From Austropuccinia psidii (taxonomy: Eukaryota > Basidiomycota > Pucciniomycetes > Pucciniales > Sphaerophragmiaceae): a stretch of 64,000 nt of DNA. The stretch spans positions 16,590,499 to 16,654,498 of the forward strand of contig JALGQZ010000015.1 in assembly GCA_023105745.1 (NCBI GenBank), read 5' to 3'. Position numbers and translations under genes: made by a program. Of this stretch, positions 1 to 8,888 are shown in pieces. The notes below the pieces were generated by a model. It worked only from the letters and a program-made list of their open reading frames with translations, ran no database searches and was not told the origin of the DNA. Numbering within the stretch: position 1 is the stretch's first letter; each line of letters starts with the position of its first letter.

Positions 1-554
1 GTCAATCCTTACGATATGTTGGGGATAATTTATTTCAGAAGATTCAAAATTGCTACGACTCATTGGGGGTTCCGTCTTTTGATCAAGTCAAGTATGAAGG
101 CAATAATCCCGCAAATCAGGGTGCATGTGAGTTTGCTTCGGCACTCACTTTCACCATGAATGGATTCAAAAACTCACCTCATCTTGATAAGGATGCATCG
201 CTGTATGCTTCGGGATGGTGGTTTCAAGCTGATAAGGAGACCGGCCAAATTCAAAGAGATGCATCAAAGCGGTGTACAGGGGGGAAATTGATTTTCCCAA
301 ATGAGCATTTTTGGATTGATCTATCCCATTGTCATGGGCTCATTCAGGTAGTGTGGGCCAGCAGTACATTTCTTCATTATACTGATCCAGCACAGGACAA
401 CGAAAGCACGACACTAGTGGGTATGTCCGCACAATGCTCAAGAAGGTTAGCAAAAACAATGTGCCGAAAAAGCCACGGCTATTATGAGATTGGCAAGGGA
501 GCGGCCTATCAAATCAGGGATGGTAATACAATCTCAGCCCAATTCAAAGAGTGA
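1..554 (+). CDS. Tet-like 2OG-Fe(II) oxygenase domain protein, C-terminal part (5' end outside window)
   Basis: The frame is open from base 3 at the window edge to TGA at 552-554, so the true start lies upstream; the TTG at 63 is not a credible start. The protein shows the layout of the Tet/JBP-like dioxygenase domain of basidiomycetes: a conserved hydrophobic strand (LTFTMNGF), the iron-binding HxD motif (SPHLDKD, His at 180-182, Asp at 186-188), a GWWF strand, a Gly-Gly-x-x-x-Phe-Pro segment (GGKLIFP), and a strand HGLIQVVW followed about ten residues later by a candidate distal His (TFLHYT). Family knowledge: such enzymes use 2-oxoglutarate and Fe(II), and relatives oxidise 5-methylcytosine; fungal expansions of this family are reported next to DNA transposons. 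Activity on DNA is inferred only. Just downstream is a 26-bp palindrome of the type found in the SNF2/Tnp2 elements here. No internal stop is seen, but the C-terminal tail is not recognised. Confidence 0.7.
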   Translation, partial: QSLRYVGDNLFQKIQNCYDSLGVPSFDQVKYEGNNPANQGACEFASALTFTMNGFKNSPHLDKDASLYASGWWFQADKETGQIQRDASKRCTGGKLIFPNEHFWIDLSHCHGLIQVVWASSTFLHYTDPAQDNESTTLVGMSAQCSRRLAKTMCRKSHGYYEIGKGAAYQIRDGNTISAQFKE

Positions 555-682
555 GGCAGTCGGAATAGCAGCGTGATTGGTAGATAATGGTGGGGTAAGG
601 CAGAGGACAATATACACCAGGATTGGATGGTTTCGAGTGCGGGAGATGGTGGGTCTCACATGAAAAAGGGGTGAAGTGGATT

Positions 683-708
683 ATGTACGGAGGCATGCCA
701 TCGTACAT
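683..708. other. 26-bp palindrome, copy 1
   Basis: Near-perfect inverted repeat with half sites ATGTACGGAGGC and GCCATCGTACAT around a central AT. It lies 129 bp after the stop of the Tet-like gene. It has the same length and core as the palindrome in the divergent promoter of element A (11523-11548). Confidence 0.7.
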
Positions 709-742
709 ATGCCAGGTTTGTTGCTCTTTCCCAGGATCCCAA

Positions 743-1385
743 CGCTTCACATGCGAATCCTTATGCTTGTGCAGGTTCCGACAATGCTAAAAGTTCCTTA
801 CGCCTATGCGGGCTGCCGACGCTTCACATGCCAATCCTTACGCCTGTGCAGGTTCCCAACAACTCACACGCCAATCCTTACGCCTGTGCAGGTTCCCGAC
901 AGCTCACACGCCAATCCTTAGGCTTGTGAAGGTTGCCAACAATGCTGACAATTTGTTATGCCTGTGCAGGCTCCCGAAAATTCACACGCCAATCCTTACG
1001 CCTGTGCAGCCTCCCGACAGCTCACACGCGAATGCTTAGGCTTGTGAAGGATGCCAACAATGCTGACAATTTCTTACGCCTGTGCAGGCTCCCGACAATT
1101 CACACGCCAATCCTTTCACCTGTGCAGGCTCCCGACAGCTCACACGCCAATCCTTACGCCTTTTCAGGCTCCCGACAGCTCACACGCGAATGCTTAGGCT
1201 TGTGAAGGATGCCAACAATGCTGACAATTTCTTACGCCTGTGCAGGCTCCCAACAATTCACACGCCAATCCTTTCACCTGTGCAGGCTCCCGACAGCTCA
1301 CACGCCAATCCTTACGCCTTTTCAGGCTCCCGACAGCTCACATGCCAATCGTTACGCTTGTGAAGGTTCCCGACAATTTAAACAA
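743..1385. repeat. Minisatellite, 40-bp unit with 38-bp variants
   Basis: About 16 tandem units. The marker CCAATCCTTA recurs at 831, 871, 911, 989, 1107, 1147, 1265 and 1305, with variants at 1028, 1186 and 1345. Most steps are 40 bp; units carrying AATGCTGACAATTT are 38 bp. A higher-order repeat of 158 bp (three 40-bp units and one 38-bp unit) is visible between 1034 and 1192. Because 40 is not a multiple of three, the array stays open in all three forward frames. These overlapping frames are by-products, not genes. Confidence 0.9.
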
Positions 1386-1397
1386 TTCAATACATGA

Positions 1398-1796
1398 CTA
1401 AGATTAATAGCGTGTGACCATAGGAATGGCAATTTCTCATGAATCTGGAGTGGATTGCTCACATGCCGGAACCTCCCGCTTTTTTACAGTTAAGATTTGA
1501 TATGGCTCTAAACAATGGAGGAAGAAAATATAAGAGGCAGGAATGGTGACTATTGGCGCATTTTTGGCAAAAGATTTTCTCACATACAAATACTAACTCA
1601 AACTTTTGGTGGGGCACTTACGAAAATTATTCTCACACAATAGTAAATATGAATCACTGAGGAATTATAATAAATTCACGTGCACAGAGAACGTAAGAGA
1701 AATTGAAAATATCTTTCATTGAATACAAATAATTTATCTAAAGGAGTGTATTACAAAAGGTAAAAAGAGGAAAGAATACGATTTTTTTTGTGGATT
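1398..1796. other. AT-rich spacer, nothing recognised
   Basis: No reading frame, repeat or RNA gene was recognised. The segment lies between the minisatellite and the stop codon of the minus-strand gene, so it probably holds that gene's 3' untranslated region. Confidence 0.4.
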
Positions 1797-3124
1797 TTAT
1801 TTTTCTAAGAATTTAGAGACTATCCCGGTGATGTCCTCCATTGGATAAGCCTCCATCGCCTCGCCAAGGAGGGAGTTTAGTTCCTCCCGGAATTCCCGGT
1901 GCATCTCATTTCGATGAGTTGCATCCACGAAAGGAATCATGTGGAGCAACCGACGATGCTCCAACAAGATTTGGTTGATCGATTCATGGACGATGGCTCA
2001 AGGAATCATTAGTATCGGGCGCAGGTTGGTGAATTCCTGGCGAGCGTCATCGTAGGAATGAGATGAGCTTGGCACCGGGGGGGAGGAGGCGGTTGGGTTC
2101 TCGGCGTCAATGGGAGGGATATCCGGGGAAGGAACCAGGGTAGGAGTGGTGGGAGGGGGAGGGGGGGATCCGACTGGCGTATCGTCGATGATGATAATCG
2201 AGCGGGGAGTTGCGGGACAAGCTGGAGATGGTCGAAGGAGGGATGAGGAAAAGTTGAGTTGAGTTAAAAAAGTGAAATAGGGACTTACCAAAAGGTTCCT
2301 CTGTTGATTGCGTAGGAGCCACCTCAGGTTGAGGCTCACGAGTCGCACTGTCCTCAGGTGGTTCGGAGGATGGACTTGGGCCAGGAATAGGTGGCTCATC
2401 GTGCTGGGAGGCTTCTACAAAAGGAGGAAGAGTCAGTTAACTTGATGCGAAAGTGAAAATGAGAAAAGAGAAAGTTGGCTGCTTACTGCGGAATAAGTCC
2501 TCAGACCATCGGGTGCCACTCGGGCCTGGAGTGGGTTGCTGGGGGGTTTGCTCGCGAGGCAAACTGGGAACGGGAGAGTCGTGTCGGGTGGGATTCTGGG
2601 GGGTTTGGTTCTATGAGTAATGGAAAAAAGTCAGTATTATTGCGTGAAGAGAAATGAGATAAAGAGGAGAAATAAAACTTACTTTGGCGTTTGAATCCCA
2701 TCGGTGACAAGACATGGTGACGATCAGCCCAAGCTCGAATGTCCTCTTTCCATCGCCATCCTTCATCGGCTGGATAATCACTTCGCTCAGGTCGAGGAGT
2801 GAAGTGACCATTGGATGGTGGCCTAGGAGGGGGGGTGGACAAATCAATGCTTGAGGGGACTGGGCTAATCATCCTGAATCGTTCCCGCTGGCCTGTTTGG
2901 GGTCCCGGGGTCCACTCACGCTCGGAAATGGTTTCATCATCATCGGCCACAAAGGAGTCCTGGCGAGGGCGTCTTGGGCGGGAATTCCTCTGGCCGCGCG
3001 GTCGGAAGGGGCGGACGACGAACAAACATTTCTTGTGTGCTTGTCGGCAAGCATCACAAGCGTCGGTCGTCGTCGAGGAACGAATGCAGGGGATACCCCG
3101 CTTGGTGCATAACGTGCACGACAT
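1797..3124 (-). pseudogene. Zn2Cys6-type N-terminal, proline-rich protein, four exons, broken
   Basis: Start ATG is at 3124-3122. Residues 3-33 form a canonical C-x2-C-x6-C-x9-C-x2-C-x6-C cluster, the spacing of fungal binuclear zinc domains. Acidic and proline/serine-rich stretches follow (IIIIDDTPVGSPPPPP), then a helical C-terminus ending VSKFLEK at TAA 1797-1799. Exons by GT..AG sites are 3124-2683, 2610-2487, 2414-2289 and 2221-1797; donors read GTAAGT or GTAAGC. Two lesions are visible. Exon 2 is 124 nt, but the flanking intron phases need 123, which shows a +1 insertion near its 5' end. An in-frame TGA at 1998-2000 sits between LMIP and AIVHES, probably from an Arg CGA. Without them the product would be about 371 residues. 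The real role is unknown: it could be a transcription-factor-like protein, but I recall it as a high-copy family in rust genomes, so a mobile origin is likely. Confidence 0.65.
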
Positions 3125-3547
3125 CTAAAAACAAATCAAAACAGGTTAGTAACTGAATAGAAAGCAAGCAATCAAGAAAGAAAAGGAAGACATACGATGA
3201 TTTATAATTTTAAAACGGAATTCAAATTAAAAAAACGCTAGTAGGAGGTTTTTAAAAGTCTAGAAGAGAGTCGTGAAGAAAGGGAATTATTAATATTGGA
3301 TCATAATGTTGACAAAAGCTTAATTGGAGAAAACGTACGAAGTAGATAGAAGTGGGGTTCTGAAAGTATTAGCAGGAAAAACAAAAAGCGAGCAGGAAGG
3401 GGAGTGGGGTTAGTCGGGTGCGAAAGAAAAGACTGGAAAGGCAGGAAGACAAGGGGGAATACGCACAAGAAGGACAAACGCCGGTGAGGTTGAACAAAGT
3501 GGAGCGGGTGGGAGAGAAAGTGAAGTGCGTGTCGTGTGAAGATGGTG

Positions 3548-3554
3548 TTTTATA
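3548..3554 (-). promoter_or_regulatory. Candidate TATA box for the Zn2Cys6 gene
   Basis: The minus strand reads GGTATAAAACACC here, followed by a pyrimidine-rich leader (3370-3530) leading to the ATG at 3124. The distance of about 420 bp implies a long leader or a leader intron. The link is inferred from position only. Confidence 0.35.
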
Positions 3555-3704
3555 CCATGGTGAAGCTGAGACGATCTCAGCAGTTGCAGCACCCGCAAAA
3601 GTTTCAGCTTCAAGGCGTGTGGGCAAAATTGAAGCTGAGTCTCAGCGAATGCTGCAACTGAGAAGTGAAATGCTCGCGTGAGGCAGGTGAACAATGGGGG
3701 TCTG

Positions 3705-4409
3705 GCTGAGTATTGCAATTTATTGAATTGTCAAGCTGAGTCAAATCCCCTTTGTTTCCTTAAATTGCCACCCGATCACCCAGGAGGGTGGCCGTGAGGC
3801 CCTTATTGATTGTGCATTGTGGGTGCAATGCACAAGTGACCGCGGCAAGATCACCGGCCTTATGGCCTGGTGATAGTCTTTGAACAAAGGGGGGGGCTGT
3901 AAGACAAGTGAATACAGCGTGATCTTGCCTCGACCCATTTCTCAGGTTTGCTTTCGGGTCATAATTGAAATGCTCAGTGGCTGAGCATTTGAATTGCACA
4001 GTAATTGAACAATTGATATAACAATATCAAATGCACCGCTGAGTATTGCAATTTATTAAATTGTGAAGCTGAGTCAAATCCCCTTTGTTTCCTTAAATAG
4101 CCACCCGATCACCCAGGAGGGTGGTCGTGAGGCCCATGTTGAATGTGCATTGTGGGTGCAATGCACAAGTGACCCATGCAGAAAAGCACCCGGTGCATTT
4201 GGTCACAAGTGACCGTGGCGAGATTACCGGCTATATGGCCTGGTAATAGTATGTGAACAAAGGGGGGGCTGTAAGACAAGTGAATACAGCGTGAGCTTGC
4301 CTCGACCCATTGCTCAGGTTGGCTTTCGGGTCATAATTGAAATGCTCAGTGGCTGAACATTGGAATTGCACAGTGATTGAACTATAGATATAACAATATC
4401 AAATGCACC
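3705..4409. repeat. Direct tandem duplication, 333-bp and 372-bp copies
   Basis: Copy 1 is 3705-4037 and copy 2 is 4038-4409, each starting GCTGAGTATTGCAATTTATT and ending ATCAAATGCACC. Copy 2 carries about 39 extra bases near 4160-4200 with the nested repeat CACAAGTGACC. Both hold a purine run (ACAAAGGGGGGG) followed by CTGTAAGACAAGTG, which resembles a polypurine tract next to the TG of an LTR. No coding capacity is seen. It could be two tandem LTR fragments or a locally duplicated spacer. Confidence 0.75.
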
Positions 4410-5619
4410 ATGCTGAGCCATTGCTCAGTCATTTTTGTATGCGCGCACTCTGAGCATTTGGCACAGCATCGGATGACATTTCAGCCAGGTGCAGCATTTC
4501 ACACGCTTTGGTGAAGTGCTCCAAACTGAGCCTTCCAATGAACTTTTGCAAAAATACTTCATTCCATGCCTTTACTGAGCACTTCCACACAGTGCTTTTG
4601 ACCATGACATGCTCAGCTGGCATGTTCAAATCAGGTGAAACCCAATGCTGAGCATGTGGCACATGAGCTACGTATATGCAAACGATCGGAAGGTGCATGC
4701 ACATTTGCTATATGCATGCAGGCTCAAGTAGTATTACACCTTCCTGATCTGTACAGTACAGTCGACACTGTAGTACGCAGTACACCTTTGTAAATGTGTA
4801 CTGCGGGGCAGAGCAAAAAGCTGTTCAACAATGTAACATGCAATCACGTCAAGCCATCGAGTCATATCTCTCACCTGCATCCCTTTGATGCACCTTGTGG
4901 GACAGCTCTGCCTAACTACAGCACAGATGCGCATGTAATCCAAGTTAATGTAAGTGGGTCATAATGGGATGACTTAATATTTGGGTCATACACAAAGAGT
5001 TGATTCACTCCGGTGCCATTGTTGGGGCAAACAATGACTGGCCCGCTTGTTCATTGTCGGGCAGCCACACGCTTTCATACGCACCCCCGATGGGTCATAT
5101 GCAGGCAACTTTCACACTCCTGGAAGACATTTTACTGCCAGTCTTCCAGCTGCCTATTTTCTTGGTCGGGTTGTCAGCTTGACTGCAGACGCTCACCCGC
5201 TTGCGCGTGGAAACCTGAGGCCAATCAGTGTGGATTTGCTTCAGCCTCATCCACATTAGAATAACAATCCCAGCCTATGATTGCTGAGGCTGGTCATGTT
5301 TGCGTGGGTATCTCCCACCGCAGGTCATTTTCTTCACGTTCTCACACGCCCCGCGCAAGTTGTGGCACCTGGCTTGCAGCCAAAAATTCCCTTGGGCGTG
5401 TGGCCTCTTTCTCCGGAGTTTTGTACGCATGTGAGGCAAAGACCCAGATGCCAATCTCGGAGGATTAGTACTCGCCTCAAACGTAATAGGGGTGAAAGTA
5501 TATGTGGATCACGGCTCACGCCTGGTGCCCCCTTTGATCATCGCACACATTCCCCCCTGATGCCCCCTGCAAGCCCAGTAGGCATCAGTCAGCAAGAAAC
5601 TTCAGGCAAAACCAAAGTC
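4410..5619. other. Non-coding stretch with a 10-bp-arm hairpin
   Basis: No reading frame here looks coding. The stretch holds a perfect inverted repeat at 4776-4805 (arms CGCAGTACAC and GTGTACTGCG, 10-nt loop). It also holds the tail of a cluster of CTGAG/CTCAG pentamers that runs from about 3560 to 4660. The segment 5000-5600 is GC-richer and unassigned. Confidence 0.4.
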
Positions 5620-5645
5620 ATGTTTGGTGGCACGCCACCAAACAT
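5620..5645. promoter_or_regulatory. 26-bp palindrome, copy 2
   Basis: Perfect inverted repeat: half sites ATGTTTGGTGGC and GCCACCAAACAT around AC. It lies about 500 bp upstream of the first reading frame of the SNF2 region. It matches the length and pattern of the copies at 683, 5755, 11523 and 46376. Confidence 0.7.
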
Positions 5646-5754
5646 ATATTACCTGCCCACACACACACATCTCTACAGTGAGTTTGCCCTTTGAAACTGC
5701 CATCATTGCCCAGTAGGTCCCTGTGCAAAAATTCACCTGGGGATGATACGCTCA

Positions 5755-5780
5755 TTGTTCGCTGTCACACCAGCGAACAT
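5755..5780. promoter_or_regulatory. 26-bp palindrome, copy 3
   Basis: Half sites TTGTTCGCTG and CAGCGAACAT flank a central TCACAC. It lies 135 bp downstream of copy 2 and has the same total length. The core is more diverged than in the other copies. Confidence 0.55.
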
Positions 5781-6146
5781 GGGCGCATGCCTCTAATATG
5801 CCCCTCCACAATAAGTTGCTACAACCCACCCAATTTCGGATATGCTAATGTCAACCCTGTTCCACCAAAGGTTTCGTAAATTGCTGCAGATCCAGCAAAA
5901 TATTGGTGCACCCACATTTTGGCCACCTTGCCTTGATATATGCCCCAAATCGGATATGAAAATTATCAGCCCAAGACGCCCACCCCCATCAAGACCATGC
6001 ACGTAACCACAGGCCATCCCCCTTTTGGCCTGTTGCTGCCACTCATATAAGTTCCCCACCTGCGCTTATTCCTCTTCATTCCCTTTAGCTAGCCCTTCCC
6101 GATCATATAATTTGCAACTGTCCCCAAATAATTTAAAATAGCCATC

Positions 6147-6560
6147 ATGTCAACCCCTTCACAACCACTTTGCATTGGGATGATTAATATTCGTATTCAA
6201 ATAAATAGTGATATAACCTTAAAGCCTGAGAATTCCCACTTAGGTTCTTGGATTATCCTATGGCACAATCAACACAACATATTTGTATATCTCCCCAATC
6301 ACCAGCATGCTATTGGCTCTCTCCCGGGAACCCTTTCCCAAACGTTGATACCATTCCTTGGGGCACCAAAAACGTTCATGCACTGTGGTCCTGGTGGGGC
6401 ATGGATTGAAAATTGCCAATCCAATACTACTCAAATATTATTTGTTGAGGGAGTATTTATGACTGATGCCAATGATCCCTCCTCATCTCAGAAACCCAAT
6501 CTAGCATTGATGTTCTTCACATGGTATCCAAACATTCTATTCATAATGGAAAGCTTTTGA
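6147..6560 (+). CDS. Reading frame upstream of and in phase with the SNF2 gene, unknown N-terminal part
   Basis: This 137-codon frame starts at ATG 6147 and ends at TGA 6558-6560. It is in the same frame as the helicase reading frame that begins at 6582, and the 21 bases between them are open. The protein contains LGSWIILWHNQ and a glycine-rich segment (MHCGPGGAWIENC) and matches no domain I know. Two readings fit. It may be the N-terminus of the helicase, cut off by a TGA that could derive from CGA. Or it may be a separate short upstream gene. The corresponding part of element B lies beyond an LTR insertion, so this cannot be decided inside the window. Confidence 0.45.
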   Translation: MSTPSQPLCIGMINIRIQINSDITLKPENSHLGSWIILWHNQHNIFVYLPNHQHAIGSLPGTLSQTLIPFLGAPKTFMHCGPGGAWIENCQSNTTQILFVEGVFMTDANDPSSSQKPNLALMFFTWYPNILFIMESF

Positions 6561-6581
6561 ACACAAGATTTCAAGCTTAAA

Positions 6582-8579
6582 ATGCCCAAAGAATATGACT
6601 GTACTACTCATTGTCAATGTCAACTCTTTACTCCGACATTTCCCACTTCAAACTCAACGCCTGCTTCATATCCTGCTGTTTCATCATTGATTTCCAAGCA
6701 AAAACTGATACAATTACCCAGTGGATCAGACCTCCCCATGATGACCCCGCCCCATTCCATTATTCAAACCCCCCTCCTCCCTCATCAAAAGACCGGACTA
6801 GCTTTTCTCTGGGATCGAGAAATCCCCGATGGCCAATCAGCACGTAACCTTTGGGCCACCTCACCCCCAGGATCCACTTTTAATGCCAGGCACATCATTA
6901 CAAACAAGGTCGTGAGCTCATTTGAATCCATTTCGACCAATACCCCTCTTGGAGGACTGCTTGCGGATGATATGGGATTAGGTAAAAACATTCAGGCCAT
7001 TGCTCTAATTGGGACCTCCAAGGAGCGGATGATTGCAAACCCCCATTGCTCCACGCCCACCATGATCATCTACCCCCCTCGCTTAATTACCAACTGGAAA
7101 TCAGAAATATCCAAGCATGCTCAGGCTGGAGCGCTGCATTCCAAAATCTACCATGGTCCCACTCGTCACTCATTATCCCAAGCCGACATTTTAAAATATA
7201 ATATCATCATCACTTCTTACAATACTATCACCCAAGAATTTAAGCAAACCAATCCCTCTACATCATTCATTTTTCAAATCAATTGGCATTGTATAATCTT
7301 GGATGAAGCACAGTGAGTGGCTGAGCTTAAATGATTCAAATTACCTTTTATATCCAATAACCCTTGCCCCCTCTTATAGCTATATTCGCTCTCAATACAC
7401 TGCCACTCACCGTGCCATTAATAGCCTCCTTTCATCCCATCAAATATGTTTAACGGGCACACCTATTCACAACACCATTTATGACCTTTTGGGCATAATA
7501 TCCTTCATCACTCAACCCCAGAGCGCCGATCAAGATAACTGGTCGCCATTCATCCTGAGTAGTCTTTCAAAAGGTTGCAATGATATTTTGCATTTGGCAT
7601 TGCGGCATATAAGTTTGCGCCGCACCAAAACCACACATCTCGAATCCCTCCCCACTATTAGCCATCATTATGAGCTGCTCCCACTCAACCCGACCATGCA
7701 GCAAGAATATTCCACATTATATGAAGAATTCCTATCATCCAAAAGCAAAGGACCAGGAGAGTTTTTCAGAAATATTAATAAGCTGCGAATATGTTGTAAC
7801 CATCACATCATGCTTAACACAATTGCAGAGGCGGAGTTGGAAGACCCCGAGGGCAGGAGCACTCAGGATAACTCCCCAAGAATCACACGAACTATTGTGG
7901 ATGTGGAAACATGCATGATGAGTAGTAAAATTGCACACCTCCTACAAAGCTTAATGAAGAACAAACAAACAAGGTGTGGTCCCACAAAATCGGTGGTTTA
8001 TACCCAATGGACCCAATTTCTAGATTTTTGCGTTAATTCTAATATGCATCCATTACCAATTGACTCCATCTGACTTTTTTATATTGTAGAATTGGTATTG
8101 CTCTTGCCCATCACTCTATCCTTTCAGCACGAATTGATGGAACAATTACACCACGAGCGCAGGACAAGGCGCTTGAGAATTTCTTCAATAATCCTGAATG
8201 TGAAGTACTCATTGCATCCATTGCCGCGGCTGGAACTGGCCTCAATATAACTTGTGCTAATATAGTCTATTTAATGGTGAGGGGCCCCCCAAAATTCTCC
8301 CCTGATTTTCGGACCCTGACATCCACATTTCCAGGAGCCCAATTGGAACCCAGCCATTGAGGCTCAGGCTGTTGATCGTCTACATCGTATTGGCCAACAA
8401 CGACCTGTACAGGTCATCCACTATATCACTCCTCATTCAGTTGAGGTCAACATGCGGAAGGTACCTTTCAAGCTCATCTTTCACTTGATTGTATTACTAT
8501 TCTGAAATCCTTCCTTATGGGAATGCCATATTCCAATCACCAATAGGTACAAGAAAAGAAAAAATCATTAACTGCGTGA
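6582..8579 (+). pseudogene. SNF2-family DEAH helicase/ATPase of element A, lesioned
   Basis: This is a Rad5/HLTF-style SNF2 ATPase, expected to translocate on DNA using ATP. Visible motifs: LLPHQKTGLAFLWDRE (Q-like motif), Walker A region LADDMGLGKNIQA, DEAH assembled across an intron, CLTGTPIHN (motif III), SVVYTQWTQFLD (motif IV), EVLIASIAAAGTGLN (motif V) and AQAVDRLHRIGQQ (motif VI). Exons: 6582-7312, 7380-about 8027, 8090-8276, 8335-8460 and 8547-8579; the protein ends VQEKKKSLTA. Intron 1 splits the His codon of DEAH (CA|C). Two lesions are seen. Walker A has Asn where GKT has Thr. The donor of intron 2 reads TTGCGT at 8028, where copy B has GTGAGT. A role in transposition or chromatin access is inferred from linkage to the transposase. 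It is tail to tail with gene X, 310 bp apart. Confidence 0.75.
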
Positions 8580-8888
8580 GCCTTACTGATATTATATAAT
8601 TTGTGATTGACAAAGTTGATAACTCCTGTTGACTCTCTGGCACAGGTCCACAATTATGAACACCATGAGCTGGATTGAACTTCTTCAATATTTCCTCAAT
8701 GAAAATGAGCAATAGAGTATTATTGCTAAGGGAGACGGTGATACATTTCAATTGGTATTGTCTATATTCTAACATATTTAGCAAGTTGTTGCATCCTTAA
8801 GAGATAATAATCCGATTTTATTACACCTGCACAAATAATTCACAGAATTTTAATTTGTCACAGTGCTATACCGTGACAAATTACTAAG

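Noticed and set aside
3..13. CAATCCTTACG at the window start equals the minisatellite core
   Set aside because: Here it is part of the Tet-like reading frame and stands alone. An 11-base match is not enough to infer a link.
743..1385. CRISPR-like array
   Set aside because: Units are contiguous near-identical repeats without variable spacers, in a eukaryotic context.
806..1397. Several overlapping reading frames of 60-93 codons with shared peptides
   Set aside because: They arise from the 40-bp minisatellite, which is open in all three frames.
5734..5760. CACCTGGGG followed by a hairpin as the left terminus of element A
   Set aside because: Resembles the right end (CACTGGGG plus hairpin) but the match is short, flanks give no target duplication, and no subterminal repeats follow. 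Too weak to call.
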